DNA of 7,795 nt. It comes from Calditrichaceae bacterium. GTDB lineage: Bacteria > Calditrichota > Calditrichia > Calditrichales > Calditrichaceae. The stretch covers positions 1 to 7,795 of the forward strand of contig JAUVIB010000134.1 in NCBI GenBank assembly GCA_030592985.1, read 5' to 3'. The first letter of the stretch is position 1. The number at the start of each line of letters is the position of its first letter. Below the pieces are notes generated by a model. That model made no database searches. It had not been told where the DNA came from and saw only the letters and a program-made list of their open reading frames with translations. Shown piece after piece: positions 1 to 5,697 of this stretch. The position numbers and the translations under genes are program-made.

Positions 1-17
1 ACTTTGTCTCATACGAT

Positions 18-827
18 TTAAAAATAATTTAAAATATCAATACTTTTTTCTATTACAAATGACGGTTGATAGGGTGAACTTTCTAATTCGTGTGCTTTTG
101 TCTTTCCGCTTAACACCAAAAAGTTCAATATATCATTCTCATGTCCCATACGGATATCTGTATCTAAACGGTCACCCATAATAGCAACTTTTTCTTTACT
201 AACTCCAAGACGACGTAAGAAAGCATTTACCATTTCCATATTCGGTTTGCCGATAAATTTAGCTTCAACTTTTGTTGTTGCCGTTATTGCTGCGGCTAAA
301 GCGCCTACATCCGGCCGAAAGTCATTTGGGCCAATCATCCAGTTATTATCGGCATGGGTAGCAATAAAAGGGACTCCTCTGCGAACATACCGAGCGGCTC
401 TATCCAGTTTTTTAAAAGTAAAAGTCAAATCATACGCTAAAACAACATACTTCGGTTTTTCAGCATCTATATTGAACCCGGAATTTTGAAAATCTTTTTC
501 AACTTCAGGAGTTGCCAGTAAATATATATCTTGCCAACTCTTTAATGATTTGAGATATTCGATTGTTGCTTCACCGGAGCTTAAAATTTGTTCTGCATTA
601 GCCTTAATATTAAGGTTTGATAATTTTTTAATGTGCTCCTTAACCGATTTCGAAGAGTTGTTGCTTAAAAATAAATATTGAATACCTCTTTCCTGCAAAC
701 CCTCTAAAAATTCAACTGTCCATGAGAAAGGCTGATATTCTAAATATAAAGTACCATCCTGATCCAACACGAAGGCTTCTATATTCTTTAGTTTTTCACG
801 AATTTGATGTTCATTTAAATTAATCAA
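18..827 (-). CDS. HAD-superfamily hydrolase, subfamily IIA (NagD/phosphoglycolate phosphatase-like)
   Basis: Probable cytoplasmic phosphatase for a small phosphorylated metabolite. Numbering below is from the longest open frame, which begins at base 896 (292 aa). HAD motif I is DQDGT (residues 45-49; Asp45 nucleophile, Asp47 acid/base). Motif II is SNN (78-80). A C2-type cap follows. Motif III Lys is in GKPNMEMV (Lys217), and motif IV is MGDRLDTDI (240-248). All catalytic motifs are intact and the size is normal. The frame has no ATG before motif I. The TTG at 896 lacks a Shine-Dalgarno sequence and adds 23 residues foreign to the family. The TTG at 827 has AAGGA (839-843) 11 bases upstream and gives 269 aa, so I prefer it. 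Known members hydrolyse glycerol-3-phosphate, phosphoglycolate, sugar phosphates or UMP. The substrate cannot be read from sequence. The G3P-dehydrogenase-like genes upstream make a glycerol-3-phosphatase conceivable, but only as inference. The stop is TAA at 18-20. Confidence 0.88.
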   Translation of the reverse strand: MINLNEHQIREKLKNIEAFVLDQDGTLYLEYQPFSWTVEFLEGLQERGIQYLFLSNNSSKSVKEHIKKLSNLNIKANAEQILSSGEATIEYLKSLKSWQDIYLLATPEVEKDFQNSGFNIDAEKPKYVVLAYDLTFTFKKLDRAARYVRRGVPFIATHADNNWMIGPNDFRPDVGALAAAITATTKVEAKFIGKPNMEMVNAFLRRLGVSKEKVAIMGDRLDTDIRMGHENDILNFLVLSGKTKAHELESSPYQPSFVIEKSIDILNYF

Positions 828-920
828 TGAGTATTTTATCCTTTTGATGGCATTATTTTTAAGACTTAAAAAAATTTCAAAAACTATGTTTTGCAAAAAA
901 ACTAAAGTTCAATCATCATA

Positions 921-966
921 GCTGTCATTCCAGCTTAAGCTTGTACCTGTTTGTTTAAAGCAGGTA
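921..966. repeat. intergenic hairpin with adjacent 10-bp palindrome
   Basis: Two symmetrical units lie between the HAD gene and the MITE-like element. AGCTTAAGCT (932-941) is a perfect palindrome. Bases 944-952 (TACCTGTTT) pair with 958-966 (AAGCAGGTA), including one T-G wobble, to give a 9-bp stem with a 5-base loop. The preceding GTCATTCCAGC resembles the start of dispersed intergenic hairpin repeats seen in many bacteria, but one copy cannot establish a repeat family. No U-tract follows the stem in the leftward direction, so it is not a clear intrinsic terminator. It could be mRNA structure in the leader of the HAD gene or a processing site. Confidence 0.4.
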
Positions 967-987
967 ACATGCAGTCGGTCACCTAAA

Positions 988-1124
988 TAGTGTCTGAACG
1001 AAAAGAGAGGAAAATGTCATTTCGAGCGAAGTCGAGAAATCTATAAATTATTGTAAACGTTCAAGTTAAAGATTTCTCCCTATGGTCGAAATGACGAAAA
1101 ATGTGACTTTTCGTTCAGACACTA
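988..1124. mobile_element. MITE-like element with perfect 17-bp terminal inverted repeats
   Basis: AGTGTCTGAACGAAAAG (989-1005) is an exact reverse complement of 1107-1123. The next outer bases, T988 and A1124, also pair. Read as flanking sequence, the ends carry TA on both sides (988-989 and 1123-1124), or AAAT on both sides (985-988 and 1124-1127), so a target-site duplication is plausible. TA would fit IS630/Tc1-mariner-type mobilisation. Inside are two further inverted pairs: GTCATTTCGA (1016-1025) with TCGAAATGAC (1086-1095), and GAGAAATCT (1034-1042) with AGATTTCTC (1070-1078). The whole unit can fold into one long imperfect hairpin. It has no coding capacity. It starts 35 bp beyond the stop of the upstream flavoprotein gene, so transcribed copies may stabilise or end that mRNA. 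Family assignment is inference. Confidence 0.7.
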
Positions 1125-1158
1125 AATAACAAAAAATCAAATCTCAAAACAGACTTAC

Positions 1159-2406
1159 CTATTCAAGAGAAATACTTATAGGCTCGGTTGAGTTAATATT
1201 ATTTATCCATTGTGCGTCAATTTTTCTTGAGTAATTCGGACCAATTGTTGAATACTTTTTCCGGTATAAAACCGTTTCACCCTGGCGAACAATAAATGTC
1301 TTATTTTTTATAAAGTCGTTTACTCTGAATAAAAACCTATTCATCGGAAGACCTGAAGAGCCAAGATCAACAGAATTGGGTGATATCCATTTAAGCGGCT
1401 CTGTAACTATAATTTTGATTCGATCTTTGTACCAGCCGCCGTTTTTCAAATAATATTCAATTGATTGAGCTGCATGACGACCCTCAAGCGCTGCTACATC
1501 ACCCGGCTCCGAACCGCGTAATAAATTTCCCGCTGCAAAGATACCCTCTTTCGAAGTTCTTAACTGTGCATCAACAACCGGGCCTTTAGTTTTATCATCA
1601 ATTTCAATCGTTCCCAGGCGAGCCATTTCATGATCAGGAATCCAATCTCCTGTAAAAACAACCGTATCACAAGCAATATGTTTTTTCTTCCCTGTTTTTT
1701 TGTTGACTAAATCGATTCCTGTAACACGCTGTTTACCATAAATGTTAGTAACAATACTGTTTTTCTTTAAAGGAATTTTTGGTAACAAACCGGAACTCCA
1801 CCATTTAAAAGGCAAGTATGGCATATAAATCTGATGTTTATCAAATTCTGTTGCCATTAACTTTATTTTACATCCGGCTTTAGACAGCGTGTGAATAGCG
1901 GAATAACTTACTAATTCAGCTCCTATAATCACAGCGCTTTTACCAACTTCTTCCTTATAACCATGAACATAATCCTGTAAAGATCCCGTATTATAGATTC
2001 CCTGAGGACGATACCCGGGTATTAAACGTGCAGACCGGGGCCGTTCGCGACAACCGGTTGCCAGTAATATCGCTTTTGCATCAATTGTGTGTATTCCTTT
2101 TGGCGAGGTAATCTTTATTTTTTTTTCATCTATCCATTCTGTTACCGTTGTTTCTGTAAGTAATTGGATTGATGAATTCTTAATCTTTTTAAGGTATGAT
2201 TCCGCATAAGAAGGTCCACTCAATACACGATGAATATCCCTCATTCCAAACCCCAGATGATTACAAAGACGCGGTACACCACCCGCCTGCGTGTCACGGT
2301 CAACAATGATGATATCTTGAATACCCATTTGGGTTAATTGTAGTGCAGCAGCCATTCCGGCCGGTCCGGCGCCAATAATCAGAACATCCGTATTAAAGAC
2401 TTTCAT
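1159..2406 (-). CDS. FAD/NAD(P)-binding oxidoreductase, GlpB-position partner of the GlpA-like flavoprotein
   Basis: Cytoplasmic flavoprotein with the pyridine-nucleotide-disulfide oxidoreductase fold, 415 aa from the chosen start. It probably accepts or relays electrons from the flavoprotein encoded just upstream. An FAD Rossmann motif GAGPAG lies at residues 12-17 and an ATGCRERPR motif near 116. A second Rossmann region, IGAELVSYSA near 161, departs from GxGxxG, so NAD(P) binding is doubtful. The FAD-closing region GIFAAGN lies near 288-294. There is no CxxC or CxxxxC redox pair; the usual position reads GGVPRLCNH. A C-terminal stretch of about 90 residues is unassigned. The start is the ATG at 2406: GGAGG (2413-2417) lies 6 bases upstream and the ATG overlaps the upstream TGA as ATGA, indicating translational coupling. 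The frame also has an ATG at 2421, but that would place the Shine-Dalgarno inside the gene. The substrate is unknown; alternatives are opine- or proline-dehydrogenase-like complexes. Confidence 0.88.
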   Translation of the reverse strand: MKVFNTDVLIIGAGPAGMAAALQLTQMGIQDIIIVDRDTQAGGVPRLCNHLGFGMRDIHRVLSGPSYAESYLKKIKNSSIQLLTETTVTEWIDEKKIKITSPKGIHTIDAKAILLATGCRERPRSARLIPGYRPQGIYNTGSLQDYVHGYKEEVGKSAVIIGAELVSYSAIHTLSKAGCKIKLMATEFDKHQIYMPYLPFKWWSSGLLPKIPLKKNSIVTNIYGKQRVTGIDLVNKKTGKKKHIACDTVVFTGDWIPDHEMARLGTIEIDDKTKGPVVDAQLRTSKEGIFAAGNLLRGSEPGDVAALEGRHAAQSIEYYLKNGGWYKDRIKIIVTEPLKWISPNSVDLGSSGLPMNRFLFRVNDFIKNKTFIVRQGETVLYRKKYSTIGPNYSRKIDAQWINNINSTEPISISLE

Positions 2407-3809
2407 TGACCACCTCCACATTCAATTCTCTCTATTTCCAACTCAAAAATTTCATTTACGTCAGCCGAACAGTGAAATCCCTGACAACGTCCCTGCATAC
2501 AACGGGTACGGCGTCGAAGTCCGTCTAATGTTATTGCCGGTATAGGTCCATGTAAAGCATTTTTTATTTCTGCAAGCGTTACTCTTTCACAATGGCAAAC
2601 AATTCTACCATAATCTTTATTTTGAGCTATTAGTTCTTCCGATTGATAGGGACGTTCTTCCTTCTGTCCGATATAAGGCATTTTAATACTTTTAAAGTCC
2701 TCTTTCTTTATCAACGTAACGCCTGCCTCCTTTAAAAGCTCAAGCACATATTCTGCAATCCCCAAAGAAGAAGAGAGTCCTGTTGACCGGATTCCACCTA
2801 CGCATACATATCTTTTATCTGAATGTAAATAAATTTGATAATCGCTATGGTCAGTCGCTGCACGCAAACCGGCATAGGTAGAAGTTATCTCCTCATCTAA
2901 TAATTGTGATATAATTCCTTCCCCTTTTTTCCATAAAAACTCCAATCCATCCGCACTCGTGCTCGTCTCTTCTTTGTCATCCAAATCCTCTGCCGTCGGG
3001 CCTAACATAATGTTACCAAAAACAGTCGGACTAACAAGCACTCCCTTCGTTATAGCAGTTGGGACCGGCAGTAAAACATGATTTACTAAGTGAAGCGCTA
3101 ATTTATCAAAAACGATCAGTTCACCACGTCTTGGTGTAACCTGAAAGCGGTCAAACCCGAACATACGGTCAATAACATCCGAATTAAGCCCGGCAGAGTT
3201 GATTATATATCGACTGCGAACCTCACCGCCTGTCCCGGACAGAATATATGAATCCTTATTCTCAACAATTTTTTCAATCGGAAAATCTAATAATAAGTCA
3301 ACGTCATTCAATACAGCCTGACTCGCAAAAGCCAATGGAACGGTAAATGGACAGATAATGGATTCCCCGGGCACCATTAAACCGCCAAGGGCGCCGGAAT
3401 TTACATGAGGTTCCAATTCATAGACCTGTTCAACCGAAAGTAAATGAACATCTGTCACTCCATTTTTATGTGCCTTTTCAAGAATGCCTTCTAAAGAATT
3501 AAATTGATCTTCATTCCAGGCGATAAGAACGGCACCACTTTTTTCGTGCGGGATACCCGCTTCGGGTACATAATCAAGCAAAAGTTCATACCCGCGTGTT
3601 AATAATTTTTGTTCAAGGCTGCCGGTTTTGGCATCAAAACCTGTATGCCAAATTGCCGTATTGGCTTTGCTGGTTCCAGCGCCAACATCAGATTTTGCCT
3701 CGAGTAAAATGCACTCAAGATCATATTTTGATAACTCTCTGGCAATAGCTGCTCCTACCGCACCTGCGCCGACAACAGCAACATCGTACACTTTTTTAGG
3801 ATTTGTCAT
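2403..3809 (-). CDS. GlpA-like FAD-dependent oxidoreductase with C-terminal BFD-type [2Fe-2S] domain
   Basis: Complete 468-aa flavoprotein of the DAO/GlpA family, probably oxidising glycerol-3-phosphate or a similar small alcohol, amine or hydroxyacid. An N-terminal Rossmann motif GAGAVG (residues 14-19) is followed by Glu37, the expected ribose-binding acid of FAD. The region TSKANTAIWHTGFDAKTGSLEQKL (from residue 46) matches the GlpA-type signature. The C-terminal FAD-site region GGIRSTGLSSSLGIAEYV begins at residue 338. A BFD-like domain at about 400-450 carries Cys405-x-Cys407 and Cys437-x4-Cys442, the expected [2Fe-2S] ligands; Cys447 and Cys464 are extra. No membrane segment is visible. 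The ATG at 3809 has no strong Shine-Dalgarno, unlike its partner. The gene overlaps the next flavoprotein by 4 bp, so the two probably form one complex. No GlpC-like membrane subunit is in the window, so the electron acceptor is unknown. L-2-hydroxyglutarate or opine oxidation are less likely alternatives. Confidence 0.9.
   Translation of the reverse strand: MTNPKKVYDVAVVGAGAVGAAIARELSKYDLECILLEAKSDVGAGTSKANTAIWHTGFDAKTGSLEQKLLTRGYELLLDYVPEAGIPHEKSGAVLIAWNEDQFNSLEGILEKAHKNGVTDVHLLSVEQVYELEPHVNSGALGGLMVPGESIICPFTVPLAFASQAVLNDVDLLLDFPIEKIVENKDSYILSGTGGEVRSRYIINSAGLNSDVIDRMFGFDRFQVTPRRGELIVFDKLALHLVNHVLLPVPTAITKGVLVSPTVFGNIMLGPTAEDLDDKEETSTSADGLEFLWKKGEGIISQLLDEEITSTYAGLRAATDHSDYQIYLHSDKRYVCVGGIRSTGLSSSLGIAEYVLELLKEAGVTLIKKEDFKSIKMPYIGQKEERPYQSEELIAQNKDYGRIVCHCERVTLAEIKNALHGPIPAITLDGLRRRTRCMQGRCQGFHCSADVNEIFELEIERIECGGGQ
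2413..2417 (-). promoter_or_regulatory. Shine-Dalgarno GGAGG fixing the start of the second flavoprotein
   Basis: On the minus strand GGAGG lies 6 bases before the ATG at 2406-2404. It sits inside the last codons of the upstream gene, which ends in TGA at 2405-2403. This ideal spacing decides for the internal ATG over the one at 2421. Confidence 0.85.
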
Positions 3810-3878
3810 GGAAAGATACTTTCATAAAATTATTAATCATTTATTCTATTCTTAAAATTTTTAATCCTTATTATTTGT

Positions 3879-3927
3879 GTTGGTTTCACTACACGAAATT
3901 ATATGTTTTGTTTGCTTTACAACACGA
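3879..3927 (-). repeat. two imperfect 18-bp direct repeats downstream of the promoter (candidate operator)
   Basis: On the minus strand TCGTGTTGTAAAGCAAAC (3927-3910) and TCGTGTAGTGAAACCAAC (3896-3879) agree at 14 of 18 positions. Their starts are 31 bp apart, close to three helical turns, so a protein could bind both on one face of the DNA. They follow the predicted -10 box within a few bases, where a repressor would block initiation. No regulator gene is in the window to test this. A function in the RNA leader is an alternative. Confidence 0.4.
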
Positions 3928-3930
3928 GGC

Positions 3931-3959
3931 AATATATTAACCGAATAACTCAATGTCAA
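3931..3959 (-). promoter_or_regulatory. promoter candidate for the flavoprotein pair
   Basis: On the minus strand TTGACA (3959-3954) is a perfect -35 box. It is followed after exactly 17 bases by TATATT (3936-3931), one mismatch from TATAAT. The same stretch also partly fits the Bacteroidetes pattern (TTTG, about 20 bases, then TAnnTTTG), so the call does not depend on the sigma-factor type. The predicted transcription start near 3924 leaves a leader of roughly 115 bases before the ATG at 3809. AT-rich sequence makes chance matches possible. Confidence 0.5.
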
Positions 3960-3985
3960 ATAATATTATAGATTTTTTTTACGTT

Positions 3986-4125
3986 ACCACTCGTAAGGGA
4001 CTATTTATCACTTTTAAACGCATCGGGTAAGCTAAATGTAATAGATTAAGAAGTGATTATTATTTCTGTATGAGCAATTCAGTCCCTCTAAGTAAAATTT
4101 AGAAACAAGATAACACACAAGTGGT
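3986..4125. repeat. nested inverted repeats, possible decayed mobile element or structured RNA
   Basis: Three inverted pairs are nested in order: ACCACT (3986-3991) with AGTGGT (4120-4125); AGGGACT (3996-4002) with AGTCCCT (4081-4087); and ATCACTTTTAA (4007-4017) with 4046-4057, an 11-bp stem with one bulged G. The loop of about 28 bases includes CATCGGGTAAGC, one of the few GC-richer patches of this gap. The arms are unevenly spaced, so this is not a clean terminal repeat. It could be a degraded MITE, an IS end pair, or a folded RNA downstream of the sulfatase gene. Confidence 0.35.
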
Positions 4126-4289
4126 TTTGAAGGGAAAGAATGAAGAAGAAATAGCATCATGGTAAGAATGGCATAAGATGGATATGATCAATTTTGCGTT
4201 ATTTAAAAATAAAACGTTTTGGATATAATTTCTAATAAACACAGGAATATTGACATTATACACAAAATTGCGCATTCGTGATTATGATA

Positions 4290-5678
4290 TTAGTTTTCAT
4301 ATTCCTGGTTTAATTGATTTGGAACAGGAGCATTGACTTCATTTCGCCAATTATTTAGAAGGGATAACAGTTCCTCCACTTTTTGGGGATAATCATTCGC
4401 TAAATTTCTTTTTTCACTAATGTCTTCTTTTACGTTATATAATTCTATCCCATTATCTTCAAAATATTGATGGAGCTTCCAATCACCGAATCTTACCACG
4501 GAACCCGGCCTGGTTCTAAATAATAAATCCCGATTTTGATTATTGCTCCTATTTCGTGATTCTAAATAGATAGGGAAATGCCAAAACAATGGTTGAGGAT
4601 CAGGATTTTCAGTCTCCATTATAATGGGTAATAGACTTCGGCCATCAAACGTATATTTATTTAAATCTATCTTAGCAACTTGCAATATGGTCGGAAAGAT
4701 GTCTAAATTGGTTATAGGTACATCATTGTGGGTGTTTGGAGGAATAATCCCATTCCAAACAAATAGGAATGGTACCCGGATCCCTCCTTCATAATAACTG
4801 CCTTTCCCCGCTCTAAGAGGCATTTGATTTGTTATTCCATAAACACCTCCATTGTCTGATGTCAACACAATAAATGTATTATTCATTATTCCCAATTCAT
4901 TCAATGTGGAAATCAATAATCCAATATTTCTGTCAAGATTATCTATCATTGTGGCATAGTCTACATTCCTCTGACCATTTCGTTCCGGCTTATCTCTATA
5001 TTTATATTTCAAACTATCTACCGGCTGTATCGGTGTGTGAACGGCATAAGGAGCATAATACAACAAAAACGGTTTTTTTGCAGACGTTATAAATTCAATA
5101 GCCTTTGTCATTATTAAATCTGTCAGATATTCTTCATTCTCAGCCACTAAATCGACATTTCCATATGGAGGATAATAGCTGCTTGGATGACCGTTATGCC
5201 CTCCCCCAATATTTATATCAAAACCATATTTTTGGGGGTCGTCACTTAAATGCCATTTTCCCGCATGACACGTTGTATACTCATTTACCTGTAAAATTTT
5301 TGGAAAAGTAGGATATTTATTAACTAAAACAGTGATATTTTTTGTGGGAATAAGCTTTCTTTCTTTTGATTCTCCCCGTTCTGAAGAACCTACGGTATAA
5401 ATACCATGACGAGGTGTCCATTGTCCTGTCAGTAGACCTGCCCTGCTTGGAGCACAATTTGCAGCTGAGGCATATCCATTGGTAAAAATCATGCCTTGTT
5501 TTGACAAACTATCGATATTGGGCGTTTCATAAAATTCACTACCCATATAACTCAGGTCTTTCCATCCCAAGTCATCAATATTAATAACAATAATATTTGG
5601 TTTACCCTGTTGTTTGTAATTACTACAGGATAAATGAAGCTGTGTGGATAATAATATGATAATTAATAATTTATTCAT
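4290..5678 (-). CDS. lipoprotein sulfatase (arylsulfatase A-like, S1 family)
   Basis: Formylglycine-dependent sulfatase of 462 aa hydrolysing sulfate esters outside the cytoplasm. Residues 1-18 form a short lysine-led hydrophobic signal ending in LHLSC, a relaxed lipobox (His at -3), so lipid anchoring at Cys18 is likely but not certain. The metal-binding Asp pair is NIDDLGW (Asp35, Asp36). The core signature is CAPSRAGLLTG (75-85), with Cys75 the residue converted to formylglycine. Further active-site elements are GKWHL (Lys141, His143), AVHTP (His214), SDNGG (Asp275, Asn276) and GKGSYYEGG (Lys292 region). All key residues are present and the length is normal. The carbohydrate or aryl substrate and the subfamily cannot be set by eye. 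No maturase (FGE or anSME) gene is in the window, so it must lie elsewhere. The gene begins 19 bp after the metallophosphoesterase stop, with GGAGG (5682-5686) only 3 bases from the ATG, and is probably co-transcribed with it. Confidence 0.93.
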   Translation of the reverse strand: MNKLLIIILLSTQLHLSCSNYKQQGKPNIIVINIDDLGWKDLSYMGSEFYETPNIDSLSKQGMIFTNGYASAANCAPSRAGLLTGQWTPRHGIYTVGSSERGESKERKLIPTKNITVLVNKYPTFPKILQVNEYTTCHAGKWHLSDDPQKYGFDINIGGGHNGHPSSYYPPYGNVDLVAENEEYLTDLIMTKAIEFITSAKKPFLLYYAPYAVHTPIQPVDSLKYKYRDKPERNGQRNVDYATMIDNLDRNIGLLISTLNELGIMNNTFIVLTSDNGGVYGITNQMPLRAGKGSYYEGGIRVPFLFVWNGIIPPNTHNDVPITNLDIFPTILQVAKIDLNKYTFDGRSLLPIIMETENPDPQPLFWHFPIYLESRNRSNNQNRDLLFRTRPGSVVRFGDWKLHQYFEDNGIELYNVKEDISEKRNLANDYPQKVEELLSLLNNWRNEVNAPVPNQLNQEYEN

Positions 5679-5697
5679 CCGCCTCCGACATAGCTCG

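Larger units (their letters stand above)
3810..4289. other. 480-bp non-coding region between the sulfatase and flavoprotein operons
   Basis: I see no credible gene on either strand. The half near the flavoprotein gene (about 3870-3960) holds a promoter candidate and two direct repeats. The middle (3986-4125) holds nested inverted repeats. Next to the sulfatase stop the sequence is AT-rich, with one perfect palindrome AAAACGTTTT (4211-4220). No GC-rich stem followed by a U-tract was found after the sulfatase gene, so its transcript end is not identified. Confidence 0.6.

Noticed and set aside
247..489. Plus-strand open frame of 80 codons
   Set aside because: It lies wholly opposite the HAD phosphatase gene, whose catalytic motifs are intact, and its translation has no recognisable domain.
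3628..3855. Plus-strand open frame of 75 codons crossing the start of the GlpA-like gene
   Set aside because: Antisense to the Rossmann-motif end of a clear gene; the low-complexity A/P/T sequence is the mirror of the Gly/Ala-rich coding sequence.
4211..4220. AAAACGTTTT palindrome next to a T-rich run as a terminator of the sulfatase operon
   Set aside because: The stem is only 5 bp, nearly all A-T, with no loop, so it would not form a stable intrinsic terminator hairpin.
4180..4227. Possible 16-codon plus-strand peptide resembling a transporter N-terminus
   Set aside because: It stops after 16 codons, and the following sequence does not continue the similarity in another frame, so a pseudogene cannot be supported.
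4874..5311. Two plus-strand frames opposite the sulfatase
   Set aside because: The opposite strand encodes conserved sulfatase active-site segments, and these frames show no domain or ribosome-binding site of note.
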